A stretch of 14,983 nucleotides of DNA from Bacillota bacterium (GTDB lineage Bacteria; Eremiobacterota; SpSt-956; JAKJGF01): the NCBI GenBank assembly GCA_029555925.1, contig JAKPQU010000299.1, positions 1 through 14,983 on the forward strand, in the 5' to 3' direction. The first letter of the stretch is position 1; every line of letters starts with the position of its first letter. The notes beneath the pieces are model-generated. The model worked only from the letters and a program-made list of their open reading frames with translations, searched no databases and was not told where the DNA came from. This document shows positions 12,536-14,983 of this stretch, in pieces. A program made the translations under genes and the position numbers.

Positions 12536-14236
12536 ATGAATGGTAAATTAAACCGACATGACTTTACTTATATGGTAGAGAGAATAAGAACGGCTCTTGA
12601 AAGAGACATTTATAAAGATTTATTTCAGGAATATTCAAATCTGTATCTTATATATGATGAGTCAGACAATAGTCCCTCTTCTTTACCTTCCCGTGAATCA
12701 TATCAGGATATGAAAGAAGTTATGAGAGAAGAATTTTGTAATATACCTGAGCCCATGAGACAGCTCTGTTGTAAAATCACAGACAATCTGATGTTCTACA
12801 GGGAAATTCCATATATTTTTGTTTTATTTTCACCTGAGATGGTGACTGAAATATATAATATTTTCACTCTTTTAAAGGAAAGAAAGAAAAGAAACTGCTA
12901 TGTACCTGAAAAAGAGTTTCCTGTTACTACGGGAGATATTGTGTATAAATATATTTCCGATGTTGAAAACATCTTTTTTTCATTTCCCTCTTTTGAGATT
13001 GTACGAAAAATAAGAATAGTTCTGGAAGGAGATACAGATAAAATTATAGATGAATTTGTAAGGAAACTGAAAAAACTGGATAGAATTATAAAAGTAGTTG
13101 ATTTTCAGGATGACAGTGTTTTTAAAGATTTTCTTGGGAAAATGCAGAAAGAAGGTCTTGATAAAAAACTCTCTTCCATAGCTTCCGACCTGTCCGGTAG
13201 ATTTTTTATTTCTCCGGAGGAAGAAGACGATATTAAAAAGATTTTTGATTTATTAATAGAAGCAGTAAACTCTTTGAAGCTTGTATCTATCTCAGGGGAA
13301 AGTAAATTAAGTAAAGTCAATTCCATATTCAGTCTTATTATTGATAGCAAAAAAACATATAAGGAATTAAATAAAGAATTGATACGGGACAGGGAGCTTA
13401 TAATATTATTTAACAATGAAATAAAGAATAATTGTAAATCCATTGGAGTTATATTGAAAAAGATTGTTCAGGTGGAAGAGGAATTCATAACCAGAGTATT
13501 GATGGAGTATTATTTTTCCTGCCTTTCCAGGGAAACAGGCTTCAGTGAAACATTCTGTAAAGAAGCTTTTGAAATGGTAAAGAATATCTCTGAAAGAATA
13601 GAAAAGAAAAAAATGAGAGAAACCTTTCGTGACAGCTATAAGGCTCCGGTATATCCTGCTATAATAATTAAAGAACTGTGTGGTGTCTTTTTAGTTGATA
13701 TACCTCCATATATTCCGGAACATATTATTATTAATCATAAATTACCATGGAATATTAAAGAAGAAGCAAAAAATGAACTGGAAGCTTATAGAAGATACTG
13801 TGACGATTTGAAAAAGTTAGGCTCTTTTCTGAGTGAACAACTCTTCCCGTGCAGAAAACGTCCTGAAGTAATGAAAAAAATATATAAAATACAACTGGAT
13901 TACACTGTTATTTCTCAGATTACCGGTATAGCAGAATGTGAGCTTTTGAAGATTTTTTTATCAGAATTCTTGCAAATTCCCGATGGGTCAGTTATACCTC
14001 TCAGGTTATTCCTTACCAGAAAGAAAGATTTTCTGAATGATAATTGCGAAGAGATAAAAAGATACATAAATAAGGACAGATCAGACAATGATATTGCTCA
14101 GAGACTGAATAAAAAATATGATTATCTGCCTTCAGGATGGCTGACAGGCAAGGATATAAAAGAGTTCAGAAGGAAAAATAATATAGTAAAAAACAGAGGC
14201 AGGAAAAGAAAATATTCAGAGGAAGAGATGAGTTAA
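12536..14236 (+). CDS. Sigma-54 (RpoN)-like protein, C-terminal DNA-binding region only
   Basis: A 566-residue protein of otherwise unknown type. Residues ~457-566 resemble the end of RpoN. GIAECELLKIFLSEFLQIPDG (464-484) has the same 21-residue spacing as RpoN GMHESTVSRVTxNKYVQTPRG, sharing Gly, Glu, Gln, Pro and Gly. VIPLRLFLTRKK (486-497) matches IFPLKYFFS, DRSDNDIAQRL (514-524) matches PLSDxKIAxLL, and KDIKEFRRKNNI (539-550) sits where RpoN has its RpoN box RTVAKYREELGI. A basic tail follows. The Gln-rich activator region I of sigma-54 is absent. Residues 1-450 are helical and unassigned. ATG 12536 is preferred over 12506 because GGGAG (12521) precedes it by 10 nt. Lying just after the RNAP-like gene, it may be its partner. 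The sigma-54 link is suggestive, not proven. Confidence 0.55.
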   Translation: MNGKLNRHDFTYMVERIRTALERDIYKDLFQEYSNLYLIYDESDNSPSSLPSRESYQDMKEVMREEFCNIPEPMRQLCCKITDNLMFYREIPYIFVLFSPEMVTEIYNIFTLLKERKKRNCYVPEKEFPVTTGDIVYKYISDVENIFFSFPSFEIVRKIRIVLEGDTDKIIDEFVRKLKKLDRIIKVVDFQDDSVFKDFLGKMQKEGLDKKLSSIASDLSGRFFISPEEEDDIKKIFDLLIEAVNSLKLVSISGESKLSKVNSIFSLIIDSKKTYKELNKELIRDRELIILFNNEIKNNCKSIGVILKKIVQVEEEFITRVLMEYYFSCLSRETGFSETFCKEAFEMVKNISERIEKKKMRETFRDSYKAPVYPAIIIKELCGVFLVDIPPYIPEHIIINHKLPWNIKEEAKNELEAYRRYCDDLKKLGSFLSEQLFPCRKRPEVMKKIYKIQLDYTVISQITGIAECELLKIFLSEFLQIPDGSVIPLRLFLTRKKDFLNDNCEEIKRYINKDRSDNDIAQRLNKKYDYLPSGWLTGKDIKEFRRKNNIVKNRGRKRKYSEEEMS

Positions 14237-14251
14237 AGATAGAAAATAATT

Positions 14252-14842
14252 ATGGTCAAAGGTGTATATAAAAAGAAGGAAAGTAATATTTATTTATTTC
14301 TCCTCTCTTTCTTTTTGATTGTCGGAGGAATTGGAGGATCTGTATTTTTTATTTTTATACCTCTGGGTCATATCATGGACGTGAGGTATAACTGGCAGAA
14401 AGTGCCATGTGAAATCATATCAAGCAGGGTTGAAAGTGATACATATCAGGACTCTGAAACCTTTTATACGGAATACTGGCCATCTATAGTTTATTCCTAT
14501 GAAGTAAAAGGAAAAATATATAGAGGCGATAAATACTTACTTTACCGTTATACCTCGGGTACGGACGGCAGAAGTAAAAAGATTATAAATATGTTATCAC
14601 ATGGGAAGAAGACTTTCTGTTATATAGACCCTGTGGACCCTTCCAGGTCCGTTCTTTCTCCTGTAATACAGAAAACTATGGCACCCGGTTTGATTTTTAT
14701 GTCATTTTTCTTTGGAGGTATTTTGATTTTATACAGTCTGAAGAGTTCCGCTCTTCAGATAGACGGTATCATAAATGTCATTATCGGAGTATGTGCTGCT
14801 ATAACCTTGATAAGTTTTTTTGTATCCATGGTTTTAGAGTAG
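14252..14842 (+). CDS. DUF3592-type membrane protein
   Basis: A 196-residue membrane protein. One transmembrane helix lies at ~13-38, then an extracytoplasmic-type beta domain at ~45-140, and two more helices at ~146-163 and ~171-194. The middle follows the DUF3592 pattern: WQKVPCEIISSRVES (48-62), PSIVYSYEVKGKIYRGDKYL (78-97), then GKKTFCYIDPVDPSRSVLSP (118-137), equivalent to the family's V-x-YDPxDPxxSVL. DUF3592 proteins have no assigned biochemical function. It starts 15 nt after the sigma-like stop, so the two genes are almost surely cotranscribed. Its stop codon directly abuts a dispersed repeat. The Shine-Dalgarno before ATG 14252 is weak. Confidence 0.8.
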   Translation: MVKGVYKKKESNIYLFLLSFFLIVGGIGGSVFFIFIPLGHIMDVRYNWQKVPCEIISSRVESDTYQDSETFYTEYWPSIVYSYEVKGKIYRGDKYLLYRYTSGTDGRSKKIINMLSHGKKTFCYIDPVDPSRSVLSPVIQKTMAPGLIFMSFFFGGILILYSLKSSALQIDGIINVIIGVCAAITLISFFVSMVLE

Positions 14843-14972
14843 CTAAGTACCGCTACAGGTAAAAGGGTATCCATAAAAAGCTTCTGCCTGGCAGGCTCTG
14901 GAGAAGAAAAATTAGTTTTTTCTATAGTATTAGAAATTAAATAAGGGCTAATTTATTGTCTGTAAAACAAAT
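14843..14972 (+). repeat. Dispersed head-plus-tail repeat, right-end copy
   Basis: Begins immediately after the DUF3592 stop codon. The head (14843-14912) is the inverted partner of 48-118, and head plus tail match the internal copy at 12333-12455. The head holds the same short palindrome (14886-14896). If the 43-nt ends were joined, head, tail and inverted head would form a single palindromic element with the tail as its loop. Confidence 0.85.
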
Positions 14973-14983
14973 TAAATAAGGCA
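14941..14983. repeat. 43-nt direct repeat, right end of window
   Basis: Identical to bases 1-43. The first 32 nt are the tail of the dispersed repeat, and the remaining 11 are shared only with the left end. Confidence 0.9.

Noticed and set aside
12536..14236. The second gene as the missing catalytic part of beta-prime
   Set aside because: No NADFDGD, GKRVDYSGRS or other later RpoC motif is found. Its C-terminus looks RpoN-like instead.

Overview
This is an AT-rich bacterial window. All ten credible genes lie on the + strand, and their intergenic gaps are crowded with short dispersed repeats. Shine-Dalgarno sites, a Sec signal peptide and the protein families present (ComB-type phosphatase, TPR-CHAT, DUF3592, bacterial-type RNA polymerase subunits) point to an uncultured bacterium, probably diderm. 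I cannot name the phylum from the sequence. The first and last 43 bases are identical, so this may be a whole contig that is circular or broken at a repeat.

Left part (1-5800): a repeat-rich leader precedes a class I SAM methyltransferase. Next come a ComB-like 2-phosphosulfolactate phosphatase, a Gly/Tyr/Asn-rich protein with five EF-hand-type calcium loops that ends at a GNRA-loop hairpin, a 663-residue helical protein with a central four-cysteine zinc ribbon, and a small cupin. Most of these gaps hold two repeat families: a 28-nt CACG/TTACG unit and a GTGAGTAGTGA-type unit, often in inverted pairs. They come so close to the start codons that two genes (comB-like, cupin) lack a visible Shine-Dalgarno.

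Middle (5841-8780): an exported protein with about eleven TPR units and a C-terminal CHAT protease domain. Its His and Cys catalytic residues are both intact.

Right part (8781-14842): the most unusual region. Behind a good extended -10 promoter lies a 1090-residue gene that reads, in order, as a strongly diverged RNA polymerase beta subunit fused to the N-terminal part of beta-prime. It keeps many beta landmarks and the beta-prime clamp-helix segment. It has lost several catalytic or structural signatures and ends before the beta-prime active-site motif NADFDGD. The next gene encodes a 566-residue protein whose last ~110 residues resemble the DNA-binding end of sigma-54 (RpoN), and a DUF3592 membrane protein follows 15 nt later. 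I infer a candidate non-canonical transcription-related module: an RNAP-like scaffold, a sigma-54-like DNA-binding partner and a membrane protein. The homology calls come from motif reading by eye. The function is unknown.

A head-plus-tail repeat of about 125 nt occurs at 12333-12455 and 14843-14972. Its head also occurs inverted at 48-118, so nearly the whole window is bracketed by ~70-nt inverted repeats.
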